Below are positions 40,847 to 48,363 of a stretch of 64,000 nucleotides of DNA, in pieces. Source of the DNA: an uncultured Bacteroidales bacterium (lineage in GTDB: Bacteria > Bacteroidota > Bacteroidia > Bacteroidales > UBA932); contig ONCE01000004.1 in NCBI GenBank assembly GCA_900316245.1, forward strand, positions 1-64,000, given 5' to 3'. The position numbers were made by a program, and so were the translations under genes. The notes under the pieces are model-generated. The model did not search any database, was not told the DNA's origin, and saw nothing but the letters and a program-made list of their open reading frames with translations. Every line of letters begins with the position of its first letter. The first letter of the stretch is position 1.

Positions 40847-41206
40847 ATGTCAACAGCGTTTGTAATTTTGTTGGTCCTCATTATTATTGCGGCCATTCTC
40901 CTGATTGCGGTCGTCCTCCTTCAGAACGGTAAGGACGGCGGTCTCGCTACCAATTTCACTTCTGCCAACCAGACCCTGGGCGTGCGCCAGACGGCCACCA
41001 TCCTGGAAAAAGCTACCTGGTATCTCGTGAGCTTTATCCTGGTGGTTTCCATCATCACCGTGTTCGTGAACCGCGGCAGCACCCAGAGCGGCACCAACGA
41101 CGCCATCGGTTCCGGTATCGTGAACCAGGCCGAGTCCGCCGCTGAGGAAGCCGCCACCGTGGACTTCCCTGTAACCCAGCAGAATCCCGAGGCCGAGGCC
41201 GAATAA
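40847..41206 (+). CDS. secG: Preprotein translocase subunit SecG
   Basis: 119 residues. Two membrane segments (about 5-25 and 57-77) flank a cytoplasmic loop with LLQNGKDGGLATNF...GVRQTATILEKATWYL, the SecG hallmark. The C-terminal tail beyond residue 80 is long and acidic, as in other Bacteroidota. SecG associates with SecYE and helps SecA-driven export. It lies 36 bases after the helical protein gene and is closed by an intrinsic terminator. Confidence 0.93.
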   Translation: MSTAFVILLVLIIIAAILLIAVVLLQNGKDGGLATNFTSANQTLGVRQTATILEKATWYLVSFILVVSIITVFVNRGSTQSGTNDAIGSGIVNQAESAAEEAATVDFPVTQQNPEAEAE

Positions 41207-41230
41207 GCCCAACAAGCAACGGTAAGTATA

Positions 41231-41261
41231 ACTCCTGGTCCTACGGACCGGGAGTTTTTTT
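41231..41261 (+). terminator. Intrinsic terminator after secG
   Basis: Stem ACTCCTGGTCC / GGACCGGGAGT (11 bp, one G-T pair) with loop TAC, followed by T6-7. It ends the sigma-54 activator-lptE-secG unit. Confidence 0.88.
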
Positions 41262-41273
41262 AATTTTTATTAT

Positions 41274-41281
41274 TATATTTG
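41274..41281 (+). promoter_or_regulatory. Putative -7 element for the TPR lipoprotein operon
   Basis: TATATTTG fits TAnnTTTG and lies 26 bases before the ATG at 41308. The region where a -33 would sit is the terminator hairpin, so the -33 is not resolved. Confidence 0.45.
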
Positions 41282-41307
41282 TAATCCCGCATAAGTTTAA
41301 ATGACAT

Positions 41308-42945
41308 ATGAAAAAATTCCTGATTTTCTTTGCCGCCACCGCTCTTACCGTGGCTTGTGCATCCCCCGAAAAGATGGCCAAGATGGCCGAAAACGTGAAA
41401 GTCACCTGCGAACCCGCCGTTCTGGAAGTGGTTGCCGGTAACGTGGATCCTGTGGTCACCGTAACCTACCCCAAGGATTATTTCAATCCCAACGTGGTGA
41501 TGGAGGTTACCCCCGTGATCGTCTATGAAGGCGGAGAAGCCGCCATGAAGCCCTTCAAATACCAGGGCGAGAAAGTTAAGAACAACTACAAGGTAGTGGC
41601 CGCCGCCGGCCAGAGCGTTACCGAGCGCCTGCACTTTGATTATGTGCCCGGTATGGAAAAGAGCCACCTGGAGCTCCGCGCCAAGGTGGTTGCCGGCAAG
41701 AAGAGCATCAACCTGCCCACCAAGAAGGTGGCAGACGGTGCCTACACCACTTACATGCTGGTGAAGAAGGCCGGTAATGTTGCCTTCAAGAAGGACAACT
41801 ACCAGGATGTGATCGTAACCTCCAAGGAAGGCCAGATCAAGTACCTGGTAAACAGCTCCGAGGTTCGCAATTCCGAGCTCAAGGGAACTTCCGTGAAGGA
41901 ATTCCTGGCCGCCCTGGATGCTGCCAATGCAGACGAGCGCACCACCGTCAAGAGCACCGAGATTGTAGCCTACGCCTCCCCCGAAGGAGCCGAGAAGCTC
42001 AACAACAAGCTCTCCGGCAACCGCTCCGAAAGCGCCTCCAAGGCCTGGGACAAGCTCACCAAGGGCCACGAGACCCTGGATCCCACCGTCCGCAGCGTAG
42101 GTGAAGACTGGGAAGGCTTCCAGCAGCTGGTATCCGAAAGCAACATCGAAGACAAGGAACTCATCCTCCGCGTCCTCTCCATGTACAGCGACCCTGCCGT
42201 CCGCGAAAACGAAATCCGCAACATGTCCCAGGTGTTTACCGCCCTCAAGGGTGAGGTTCTGCCGGAACTCCGCCGCGCCCGCCTCATCGCCAACGTGGAA
42301 ACCAAGAACTACACCAACGAAGAGCTCCTGGACATCCTTAAGAACAATGAGAACATCCTGGACGAGGAAGCCCTCCTCCGCGTAGCCTCCGTGGCACAGG
42401 ACAACGACCAGAAGGAAAGCATCTACCGCAAGGCCATCGAGCGCTTCGATTCCCCTCGCGCCCAGTACAACCTGGTTGCCCTGTACCTGAGCGAAGGCAA
42501 GGACGCCAAGGCCGAAGCCGGAATGGCTGAACTCAATGCCGCCGACCCCGACGTCATCAACGCCAAGGGTGTCCTGGCCCTCCACAAAGAGGACTTCGTA
42601 CAGGCCGAGCAGTGCTTCCGCAAGGCCGGCACCCCCGAAGCCAAGAAGAACCTGGGTATCGTGCTCATCCTCACCGGACAGTATGAAGAAGCCGCTCAGG
42701 TGCTCAAGAACGTGGACGGCTGCTGCCACAACACCGTCCTGGCCTACATCCTCACCGACCAGCTGGACAAGGCTATGGAGAGCGCCCACTGCGGAGATCC
42801 CAAGGTCTGGTACCTCAAGGCCATCGTCGCCGCCCGCCAGGGCAAGGTCAACGAGATGAAGACCTTCCTGGAGAGAGCCTACAAGAACCCGGATCTGAAG
42901 GCCCGTGCCGCCAAGGACATTGAATTCGCCGCTTACGACCTTTAA
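41308..42945 (+). CDS. TPR lipoprotein with OmpA-like segment
   Basis: 545 residues. MKKFLIFFAATALTVAC gives a lipoprotein with Cys17. The first part (about 30-210) is beta-rich; the middle has VAYASPEGAEKLNNKLSGNRSESASKAW, similar to the peptidoglycan-binding core of OmpA-like domains but with the usual Asp and Arg positions only partly kept; the last part (about 370-545) is a set of TPR-like helical repeats (YNLVALYLSEGKDAKAEAGMAEL, QAEQCFRKAGTPEAKKNLG). A role in envelope structure or stress is likely but not shown. It is the first gene of a unit with a membrane LytTR regulator 3 bases downstream. Confidence 0.8.
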   Translation: MKKFLIFFAATALTVACASPEKMAKMAENVKVTCEPAVLEVVAGNVDPVVTVTYPKDYFNPNVVMEVTPVIVYEGGEAAMKPFKYQGEKVKNNYKVVAAAGQSVTERLHFDYVPGMEKSHLELRAKVVAGKKSINLPTKKVADGAYTTYMLVKKAGNVAFKKDNYQDVIVTSKEGQIKYLVNSSEVRNSELKGTSVKEFLAALDAANADERTTVKSTEIVAYASPEGAEKLNNKLSGNRSESASKAWDKLTKGHETLDPTVRSVGEDWEGFQQLVSESNIEDKELILRVLSMYSDPAVRENEIRNMSQVFTALKGEVLPELRRARLIANVETKNYTNEELLDILKNNENILDEEALLRVASVAQDNDQKESIYRKAIERFDSPRAQYNLVALYLSEGKDAKAEAGMAELNAADPDVINAKGVLALHKEDFVQAEQCFRKAGTPEAKKNLGIVLILTGQYEEAAQVLKNVDGCCHNTVLAYILTDQLDKAMESAHCGDPKVWYLKAIVAARQGKVNEMKTFLERAYKNPDLKARAAKDIEFAAYDL

Positions 42946-42948
42946 ACC

Positions 42949-43740
42949 GTGAAAAACCGCCTGTTTGCTTGGGACATCATCTTCTGCGTCCTCGTGGTGC
43001 CGGGGATGATGTTCCTGTTTCCAGTCGCCGAGTGGATTCAATGGCATCCGGATTACGTGTTCGGATACCTGGCCTGGCTGGAAGGTGTCTGGTTTATGTG
43101 CCGCAAGGGGGTTGGTCCCCTGATGGCACAGGACCGGCAGGGCGTTGCGTTGGCCATCGGTTCCCTCTTCGTCATTGGCGTGGTCACCTTCCTGATGACC
43201 CTCACGCCTGTCAATTTCACCAGTCCCGGAGACACCTTCGGCAGCCTCAAACTGCACCAGCGGGCCATGTGGATCCTGCTCATTGCGGTGGTGGCGGCCA
43301 GTCTCCCGGAGGGCGCCCTGATGACCAGAAACAAGGAGCTCTCCACGGAAAAAGACCAGGAAGAAACCCGTGAAAAGGCCAAGACCGCCCTGGCTACCCG
43401 CAAGGCCGAAGCCTTCACCGACACAGGCGGAGACGAAATTCAAGTCAAAGCAGGATACCGTACGGTGCACCTTCCGCTGACGGCCATCCAATTCATCGAA
43501 GGCAGAAACAATTACGCTTGCTTCCATTTGGACCACCGGGAAGACGTGGTCTCGCAGATTCCGCTCAAAAACGTGATGGAAATGCTGCCGGAAGGCAAGT
43601 TCGTGCGCATCCATCGCTCTTACATCGTACCCGCCTGGCGTATCGAGAAGCGCACGGCGTCGGCCATTAAATTAATGGGGATACAGGAACCCCTTCCCGT
43701 GGGCCGCGCTTACAAGGAAGAGCTAAAATCTAACAAGTAA
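42949..43740 (+). CDS. Membrane-anchored LytTR-family transcription regulator
   Basis: 263 residues with a GTG start at 42949. Four membrane segments (about 8-125) precede a linker and a LytTR DNA-binding domain (about 165-258): EIQVKAGYRTVHLPLTAIQFIEGRNNYACFHL, then MLPEGKFVRIHRSYIVPAWRIEKR. LytTR domains bind direct-repeat sites through a beta-sheet surface. There is no receiver domain; the signal would be sensed in or near the membrane. It lies 3 bases after the TPR lipoprotein and 1 base before a sodium symporter, so it may control uptake by its neighbour. Its start codon is uncertain as no strong ribosome-binding site is visible. Confidence 0.85.
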   Translation: MKNRLFAWDIIFCVLVVPGMMFLFPVAEWIQWHPDYVFGYLAWLEGVWFMCRKGVGPLMAQDRQGVALAIGSLFVIGVVTFLMTLTPVNFTSPGDTFGSLKLHQRAMWILLIAVVAASLPEGALMTRNKELSTEKDQEETREKAKTALATRKAEAFTDTGGDEIQVKAGYRTVHLPLTAIQFIEGRNNYACFHLDHREDVVSQIPLKNVMEMLPEGKFVRIHRSYIVPAWRIEKRTASAIKLMGIQEPLPVGRAYKEELKSNK

Positions 43741-43741
43741 A

Positions 43742-45055
43742 ATGGCAAAAAACAACAAGGATTTCTATGCAACCCGGTCTACGGCATGGTGGAAAGTAGC
43801 CATCGCCATGATTGGGTCCTGTCTGTCCGGCGTGACCTTCGTGTCCGTGCCCGGAATGGTGGACGTGTCTCAGTTTGGCTATCTTCAGATGGTCCTGGGT
43901 TTCTTCCTGGGTTACCTGGTCATTGCCTTCGTGCTGTGCCCGCTGTATTTCAAGCTCAACGTGGTCTCCGTATATGAGTACCTGGACAAACGCTTCGGAA
44001 TGTCCGCCCATAAGACAGGCGCCTGGTTCTTCTTCATTTCCAAGATTCTGGGAGCATCGGCCCGCCTTTTCCTGGTGTGTGCCACGCTGCAGCTTCTGCT
44101 CCTGGGCCCCCTGGGCGTTCCTTTCTGGATTACCGTTCTCCTTAGCGTTTTGCTGGTGTGGCTGTACACCGTACGCGGCGGCGTGAAGGCCGTGATTGGA
44201 ATGGATATCTTCAAGACGCTGTGCATGCTGGCGGCCGTTGGTCTCACCCTGTTCCTGGTAGGAAAGGAAGTGGGCAAACTGGACACCACCTATATGAAAG
44301 TCTTCCACTTTGACGATATCAACCACCCGCAGTACTTCTGGAAGCAGCTGCTGGGCGGTATGTTCACCGTGATTGCGATGACGGGCCTGGATCAGGATAT
44401 GATGCAGCGCACGCTGGCCTGCAAGAACGTGAGGGATTCCCAGAAGAATCTGATGGTTTCCATCCTGCTTCAGGCTGTGATGATTTCCCTGTTCCTCTTC
44501 CTGGGCGTGGCCCTGTACCAGTACGCCGGCCTGCACGGCATTACGGCCCGCGGTGACCAGCTGTTCCCGGAAGTGGCCTGGAACGGCGGCCTGCCCAAGA
44601 TTGTGGGCGTCCTCTTCCTGGTGGGTCTGGTTATGGCCGGTTTCCCGGCCGGCGGCAGCGCCCTTACGTCCCTCACCACCTCCTTCACCATTGACATCCT
44701 GGGCGGAAAAGACAGCAAGCGTACCTGGATCCACAGCGGTATGGCCGTCCTGATGGCCGTGACCATCATCGTGTTCAATGCCCTCAACAATACCAGCGTC
44801 ATTGACGCCGTATACCGCCTGGCCAGTTACACCTATGGTCCGCTGCTGGGTCTGTTTACTTTCGGGATGTGCTGCAAGCGCACCGTCAAGGACCGCTGGG
44901 TCCCCGCGGTGGCCATCCTCTCCCCCATCCTGTGCCTGGTGCTGGACCGCAATTCCGAAGCCTGGTTCAACGGCTATCACTTCAGCTATGAACTGCTTCT
45001 GATGAATGCCGCGTTCACCATCATCGGCCTGATTCTAATTAGCAAAAAGCAATAA
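43742..45055 (+). CDS. Sodium:solute symporter, SSS family, lacking the first helix
   Basis: 437 residues with about 12 membrane segments. The SSS core is clear: KVAIAMIGSCLSGVTFVSVPGM (TM1 of the LeuT fold, sodium/substrate site), YFKLNVVSVYEYLDKRFG, KILGASARLFLV, TVRGGVKAVIGMDIFKTL, and AMTGLDQDMMQRTLACKN. Family members normally have an extra helix and an ALLLxSWLxxR-type linker before this; here the frame begins with MAKNNKDFYATRSTAWW and there is no room upstream, since the LytTR gene ends 1 base before. The lack of the peripheral first helix need not destroy function, but this should be considered a variant. The substrate is unknown. Confidence 0.87.
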   Translation: MAKNNKDFYATRSTAWWKVAIAMIGSCLSGVTFVSVPGMVDVSQFGYLQMVLGFFLGYLVIAFVLCPLYFKLNVVSVYEYLDKRFGMSAHKTGAWFFFISKILGASARLFLVCATLQLLLLGPLGVPFWITVLLSVLLVWLYTVRGGVKAVIGMDIFKTLCMLAAVGLTLFLVGKEVGKLDTTYMKVFHFDDINHPQYFWKQLLGGMFTVIAMTGLDQDMMQRTLACKNVRDSQKNLMVSILLQAVMISLFLFLGVALYQYAGLHGITARGDQLFPEVAWNGGLPKIVGVLFLVGLVMAGFPAGGSALTSLTTSFTIDILGGKDSKRTWIHSGMAVLMAVTIIVFNALNNTSVIDAVYRLASYTYGPLLGLFTFGMCCKRTVKDRWVPAVAILSPILCLVLDRNSEAWFNGYHFSYELLLMNAAFTIIGLILISKKQ

Positions 45056-45062
45056 TAGGAAA

Positions 45063-47189
45063 CTATAAAGTACGGAGGGAGTTCCATTCCTGGGAACCCG
45101 CCTTCCGGGTCAATACTTCTCCTTTGTTACGGGCGGTCATCCAACCGCCCGTTACGTTACTCAGGAACACCAGGCGGAAGTGGTGGATGCCTTCTTCCAG
45201 GACCAGGGTTCCGTCGTGTCGGTAGTTCTTCTTGACCTCTGCGCGGTTGTCCACCACCAGGCGACCGTCTATCCAAAGCTCGTCATACAGGGTGCTGAAA
45301 TACCAGGTATCCGTGGACGAGACCTTGAAATAACCCTCCGCCTCAGCGGCGAAGAACTGCGGATTCTGCATATTGTAGTCCGGCGGGTAAATCTTGGGGA
45401 TCTCCCGCAGGCTTCCAATCTGAACCGGTGTCCAGACGGCGTCCTGGGAGATATCATAGGGAATGCGGAAAGCACCGACCGTGCTGCGGCAGCTGATGCC
45501 CTCCGGGTTCTCCGGATGCAGCGCCGGGATGGGCTGCATCTTTTCCAGTACGATGTCGCGAACCAGACTCCGTTTTCCATAGCTAGTAAGGGATGCAATG
45601 CGCAGCAGTCCACTTTCCGTCACAGTGATGGGGCCTTCATAGCGGGCCGATTGGGCCGAAGGCTCGCTGCCGTCCAGCGTATAGACCATGGTCATAGGGC
45701 GGGAGGTGGTGAACTCCAGAACCGCCTGGTCCTGGAAGGCAATCTGGCTGCAGGAGCCGCCGGGCTGCTCCGGGAGCGGCATATGGTAGGCCACGCCCTC
45801 GGCGTCCAGCCGGGCGCAGGCGGCGTCCAGCCGGGCGCAGAAATCCGTGAAATCCTTTTTCTCCAGCGGGGTCCAGGCCGTTTCGGCCACGGCGAACATC
45901 TTGGGGAAGGTGAGGTAATCCCTCATCCAATCGCTGTAAATATACTCACTCCAGAGGTTGCCCTGTACGCCCAGGATGTGCCGGGCTTCTTCCTCCGTCA
46001 GTTCGGCGGGAACGGGGTTGTAGTCGTAGGGCACCCGCAGGACGGAGTGGTGGGCGTAGCACTCGGGCTCGGCCTTGGGGTCTCCCTGGTAGTGGTTCAG
46101 GTACAGGCCGCCGCTGCCGGGGGTCATAATCACGTCGTGTCCTTCCCGGGCCGCCTGGATGCCGCCCTGCTCCCCTCGCCAGCTCATCACGGTGGCATTG
46201 GGGCTCAGGCCTCCTTCCAGAATCTCGTCCCAGCCCACGAGGCGTTTGCCGTACTTCTGGAGGATCTTCTCCATCCGATTGACCGCATAGCTCTGCAGCT
46301 TTTCCTCGGCGGTGAACTCGTCATCGGCCACCAAGCCTTCGGCCTTGATGCGGGCCTGGCAGGCGGGGCAGGTCTGCCAGCGGATCTTCTTGCACTCGTC
46401 TCCTCCGATGTGGAAAAACTCGGAGGGGAAAAGGGCCGACACCTCCGCCACCACGTCTTCCAGGAACTGGAAGGTGAACTCGCTGCCGGGGCAGAGGACG
46501 ATGTCCGGGGAGCCCCAGGTGTAGAAGTTGCCCACGGGCTGCTTCTCGCAGGAAAGCTCGGGATAGGCGCGGATGGTGGCCATGCTGTGGCCGGGCATTT
46601 CAATCTCCGGAACCACGGTCACGTGGCGCTCGGCGGCATAGGCCACCACCTCCCGGATCTGGTCCTGGGTATAGTAGCCCTCGGTTACCGTTCCGTCAAA
46701 CTCTACGCGACGAGCTCCCACCTCCGTGAGGCGGGGATATTTCTTGATCTCGATACGCCAGCCCTGGTCGTCGGTCAGGTGCCAGTGCATCCGGTTGATC
46801 TTGTACCGGGAAAGGATGTCGATGTACTGCTTGATCTTCTCTACGGAAAGGAAGTGACGGGAGGCGTCCACCATAAAGCCGCGCCAGCGGAAACGCGGAT
46901 AATCCTTGATCTTGACACAGGGGATCTCCCCGTTCTGCTCCAGCTGGGCCAGAGTCTGACGGGCATAGAAGAGGCCGGCCTCCGTGGAAGCCACGGCCTT
47001 CACGCGCGTGCGCGTAACCTCTAAGGTATAACCTTCTTCCGGCAAGCCGCATTTGGGGTCCAGTCTGAACTCCATCTTGCCACGGCTCTTCTCGGTAACA
47101 ATAAAAGAACCTTCCTTCTCCTGCATCTGGGCAGGGGCAGGAAGGATCTGGGGGGCAAGCGCCAACAGGAGGGCTAGAAGTTTTATCAT
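45063..47189 (-). CDS. Exported GH20 beta-hexosaminidase with C-terminal chitobiase-like and PA14-like regions
   Basis: 708 residues. A signal peptide (MIKLLALLLALAPQILPAPAQ) is followed by a short GH20b domain (to about 100), the TIM barrel with RWRGFMVDASRHFL, HWHLTDDQGWRIEI, VVPEIEMPGHSMA and catalytic FHIGGDECKK near residue 263, then a chitobiase C-like beta-domain (TMVYTLDGSEPSAQSARYEG) and a terminal PA14-like segment (VSSTDTWYFSTLYDELWIDG). It should release terminal GlcNAc. The gene starts 4 bases inside the end of the alkaline phosphatase gene, third in the GH2-phosphatase-GH20 unit. A 19-bp direct repeat (45801-45819, 45822-45840) doubles CARLDA in the protein. Confidence 0.93.
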   Translation of the reverse strand: MIKLLALLLALAPQILPAPAQMQEKEGSFIVTEKSRGKMEFRLDPKCGLPEEGYTLEVTRTRVKAVASTEAGLFYARQTLAQLEQNGEIPCVKIKDYPRFRWRGFMVDASRHFLSVEKIKQYIDILSRYKINRMHWHLTDDQGWRIEIKKYPRLTEVGARRVEFDGTVTEGYYTQDQIREVVAYAAERHVTVVPEIEMPGHSMATIRAYPELSCEKQPVGNFYTWGSPDIVLCPGSEFTFQFLEDVVAEVSALFPSEFFHIGGDECKKIRWQTCPACQARIKAEGLVADDEFTAEEKLQSYAVNRMEKILQKYGKRLVGWDEILEGGLSPNATVMSWRGEQGGIQAAREGHDVIMTPGSGGLYLNHYQGDPKAEPECYAHHSVLRVPYDYNPVPAELTEEEARHILGVQGNLWSEYIYSDWMRDYLTFPKMFAVAETAWTPLEKKDFTDFCARLDAACARLDAEGVAYHMPLPEQPGGSCSQIAFQDQAVLEFTTSRPMTMVYTLDGSEPSAQSARYEGPITVTESGLLRIASLTSYGKRSLVRDIVLEKMQPIPALHPENPEGISCRSTVGAFRIPYDISQDAVWTPVQIGSLREIPKIYPPDYNMQNPQFFAAEAEGYFKVSSTDTWYFSTLYDELWIDGRLVVDNRAEVKKNYRHDGTLVLEEGIHHFRLVFLSNVTGGWMTARNKGEVLTRKAGSQEWNSLRTL

Positions 47190-48355
47190 TTCATCAATTT
47201 TCTCACAATCTGAGCTATTTCGCTATTTTCGTGGATGCCGGCAAACTGCTCGGCCCCGGGACCGAAGGCAAAGACGGGCACCATAATGCCGTCGTGTCCC
47301 TTGGTGGAGAAGTTCACCTTGACGGTTCTCTCTTCCAGGCTGCCCTTGAGAAGGGTGAGACCGCCGGTGCAATGGTCGGCCGTTACTACCACAAGGGTTT
47401 CGCCGTCCTTGGCGGCCCATTCCAGCACATAACCCACCACTTTGTCAAAATCGAAGAGTTCCTCCACCATCGGGCCCACCTTGTTGCGGTGTGCGTAATC
47501 GTCTATCTGGGAACCTTCCACCATCAGGAAGAAACCTTTCTTGTTGTCCAGCATCTCGATGGCCTTCTTGGTAGTTTCCATCAGGACGGGACCGCGGACC
47601 GTCGAAGGGGACATATCGTATTCAGCAAACAGGCCCAGGAATTTGTCTCCCTTGGCACCGGCCACGTCTTCCAGCTTGTCCACAAAGGTATAGCCCTGGG
47701 CTTTCATCTCGTCAATGAGGTTGCGGCCGTCGGAACGATGGACCCAGAAATGGGTGCCGCCGCCGGAGATGAAGTCCACGTTGGCGTTGACATACTGGGC
47801 GGCCAGGCCTTCCTCATCCTTGCGAGACTCGCCGTGGATGCAGAAATCGGCCGGCGTGGCATCGTTGATGCGGCAGGTGACGGTGACACCCGTCTTCATT
47901 CCCTTGCGCTTGGCATACTGCAGGTTGGACTCCACGGGATTGGCATTCTCATCGATGCCGATATAGCCGTACTTGGTCTTCTGGCCAATGGCCAGGGCGG
48001 TACCGCCGGCGCAGGAATCGGTAATGAGCTGGTTGGTGGCATAGGTGCGGGAGGCGCCCAGAACGGGCATCTGCTCCGTCATATTGAGCTTGCCGCCGTT
48101 GGCCACCCAGCCCACGTTCACCTGTTCGAAGCCCATTCCGTCGCCAATCATGAAAATGACATTTTTGATCTTCTTGCCGCGGGGCTGTTCTACCTCAACA
48201 GTCCGGTAAGGGACCTCTACGGTGTATTGGTCGTCCTTACTGAAGTTATACGTAGCGTGCTTGGAACGGTTCCGGTCCAGGGAATCGGGGGTCTGGGCGG
48301 ATGCAAAAACGGCGATACCAACCAAACCTATTAAAGAAACAACAATCTTTTTCAT
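47186..48355 (-). CDS. Alkaline phosphatase superfamily enzyme
   Basis: 389 residues. A signal peptide (MKKIVVSLIGLVGIAVFASAQ) exports it. PhoA-type motifs: metal ligand FMIGDGMG near 70, the nucleophile region ITDSCAGGTALA near 111 (Ser nucleophile, but Cys where Ala is usual), EGSQIDDYAHRN, VTADHCTGG near 325, and GHDGIMVPVFAFG. It hydrolyses phosphomonoesters in the periplasm. It sits between an exo-glucosaminidase-like GH2 (8 bases) and a GH20 (4-base overlap), suggesting phosphorylated amino-sugar substrates, for example from lipopolysaccharide, teichoic acid or host glycans, rather than simple phosphate starvation. Confidence 0.92.
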   Translation of the reverse strand: MKKIVVSLIGLVGIAVFASAQTPDSLDRNRSKHATYNFSKDDQYTVEVPYRTVEVEQPRGKKIKNVIFMIGDGMGFEQVNVGWVANGGKLNMTEQMPVLGASRTYATNQLITDSCAGGTALAIGQKTKYGYIGIDENANPVESNLQYAKRKGMKTGVTVTCRINDATPADFCIHGESRKDEEGLAAQYVNANVDFISGGGTHFWVHRSDGRNLIDEMKAQGYTFVDKLEDVAGAKGDKFLGLFAEYDMSPSTVRGPVLMETTKKAIEMLDNKKGFFLMVEGSQIDDYAHRNKVGPMVEELFDFDKVVGYVLEWAAKDGETLVVVTADHCTGGLTLLKGSLEERTVKVNFSTKGHDGIMVPVFAFGPGAEQFAGIHENSEIAQIVRKLMK

Positions 48356-48363
48356 CTTGAAAC

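Noticed and set aside
43742..45055. The symporter as a pseudogene
   Set aside because: All core helices and the sodium-site region are intact and the frame is uninterrupted; only the peripheral first helix is missing.
45801..45840. 19-bp tandem duplication in the GH20 gene
   Set aside because: It adds one copy of CARLDA-A in a surface helix without breaking the frame; likely a harmless slippage event.
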